Shown: positions 43,891 through 64,000 of the stretch, one piece after another
How positions within the stretch are numbered: position 1 is the first letter of the stretch
Layout: each line of letters begins with the position of its first letter
Notes under the pieces: model-generated
The model's database searches: none
What the model was told of the DNA's origin: nothing
What the model saw: the letters and a program-made list of their open reading frames with translations, nothing else
NCBI GenBank assembly: GCA_033675545.1
Contig: JAWDGP010006751.1
Location: 25,001-89,000 of the forward strand
From: Elysia crispata
Lineage: Eukaryota > Mollusca > Gastropoda > Plakobranchidae
Reading direction: 5' to 3'
Length of the DNA stretch: 64,000 nucleotides
Program-made: the position numbers and the translations under genes

Positions 43891-63145
<19,255 letters not shown>

Positions 63146-63771
63146 AGGGGAGATGACCGGAAAGTCATGTTTTCAGGTACACGACTTCATTCTGAGTTAA
63201 TTTTAAACTTTATATGCCCTCAAAGAGACAGCAGAGATAAATATAAGCCATTGAATGTCGCGGATGTAATGGTTAGTTCAATGCTAGCTAGAGTAACACT
63301 AACATTGTAGGTTAAAGGCAAAGATCTGTCTCGACTGACACAAGTGACGTGCTTAAACTAGAATAACATTTTTTAAAGTTTTTATTGCTTATAGACCACG
63401 GAAATTCCCTTCTGCTTAGATGTCTAGTTTGGACATCCGTGTACATCGCTCCTGAAATATCGAAGATTTTAAAAAAGTGTTTGGAGATTTTGTCGAGCAG
63501 ATATAACTTCGCAAGTGTATAGGTAGTAGTAATTTGGCATCCCAGAACCTATACTATCGCGAATCTCGTGAGACTAGAGTAAGGCTTAGAAAAAAACGAA
63601 GTGCCAGGCCACTTTTTGGCTCGCTGAACATGTGAAAGAAGGTAAAAATGAAAGCGGATGCGTATATTTATGAATATACAGAGAAACTGCAAATCTGTAT
63701 GAAGCTTGTGCAGCAAAGTTACTTCTATCGTAGCAGTAGAATTGAGAGTAGTTGCAAATAATGTAGCTCTA
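63146..63771. other. 3' flank of the receptor gene
   Basis: Likely 3' UTR and downstream DNA. No AATAAA was found in this stretch. A donor-like CAG|GTACAC at 63175 suggests that longer or alternative transcripts are possible, though the stop at 63143 precedes it. Confidence 0.45.
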
Positions 63772-63858
63772 CTACTACTAGTAGTAGTAGTAGCAGCAGT
63801 AGTAATAGTAGTAGCAGCAGCAACAGCAGCAGCAGCAGCAGCAGTATTAGTAGTAGTG

Positions 63859-63937
<79 letters not shown>

Positions 63938-64000
63938 AAGTAGTAGTAGTAATAGTAGTAGCTGTAGTAGTAGTAATAGTAGTTGAAGTAGTAATTCTGA
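63772..64000. repeat. (TAG)n microsatellite at window end
   Basis: TAG repeats with CAG and ATT interruptions, running to the end of the window. Confidence 0.95.

Overview
This is eukaryotic, AT-rich DNA with multi-exon genes, long introns and dense simple-sequence repeats. Small-exon genes (TMEM218, OAF, TTC17 kin), a lophotrochozoan-style LDLRa/Ig receptor, very long (TAG)n arrays and recurrent AGATCTAGATC-type words suggest a mollusc, most likely a heterobranch gastropod. The species call is inference; nothing here is prokaryotic.

Layout. 0-6 kb: TMEM218 on the minus strand, three coding exons, complete. 10-14.3 kb: OAF (out at first) on the plus strand, four exons, complete and head-to-head with TMEM218. 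14.3-26.8 kb: mostly non-coding, with a 3 x 120 bp tandem repeat, a pogo/Tigger-like MITE candidate, a second inverted-repeat element and a possible orphan exon pair on the minus strand. 26.8-36.5 kb: a six-exon minus-strand gene for a 515-residue TTC17-like TPR protein that ends in a membrane segment; one intron carries a 44-bp minisatellite. 36.7-45.1 kb: a possible small divergent gene, a 5'-truncated LINE, a Penelope-like tail with a hammerhead-like core, and large GA/TAG arrays. 45.2-63.1 kb: a nine-exon plus-strand gene for a 755-residue type I membrane protein: signal peptide, three LDLR class A modules, a Pro/Val/Thr spacer, three Ig-like regions, a transmembrane helix and a very short tail. 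All eight introns are phase 1, one has a GC donor, and six of the eight are loaded with tandem arrays. Intron 1 also holds an internally deleted Helitron with both ends intact.

Together: TMEM218 is a ciliary transition-zone protein, TTC17 is linked to ciliogenesis and actin, and OAF is secreted. Their human counterparts all lie on chromosome 11, which suggests an ancient linkage block rather than an operon-like unit. The LDLRa/Ig receptor is the most novel gene. I do not recognise it as a named family, and a surface adhesion or immune role is only inference. Long open frames over the repeat arrays (24, 36, 51 and 3 bp periods) are artefacts of periods divisible by three and are not listed as genes.
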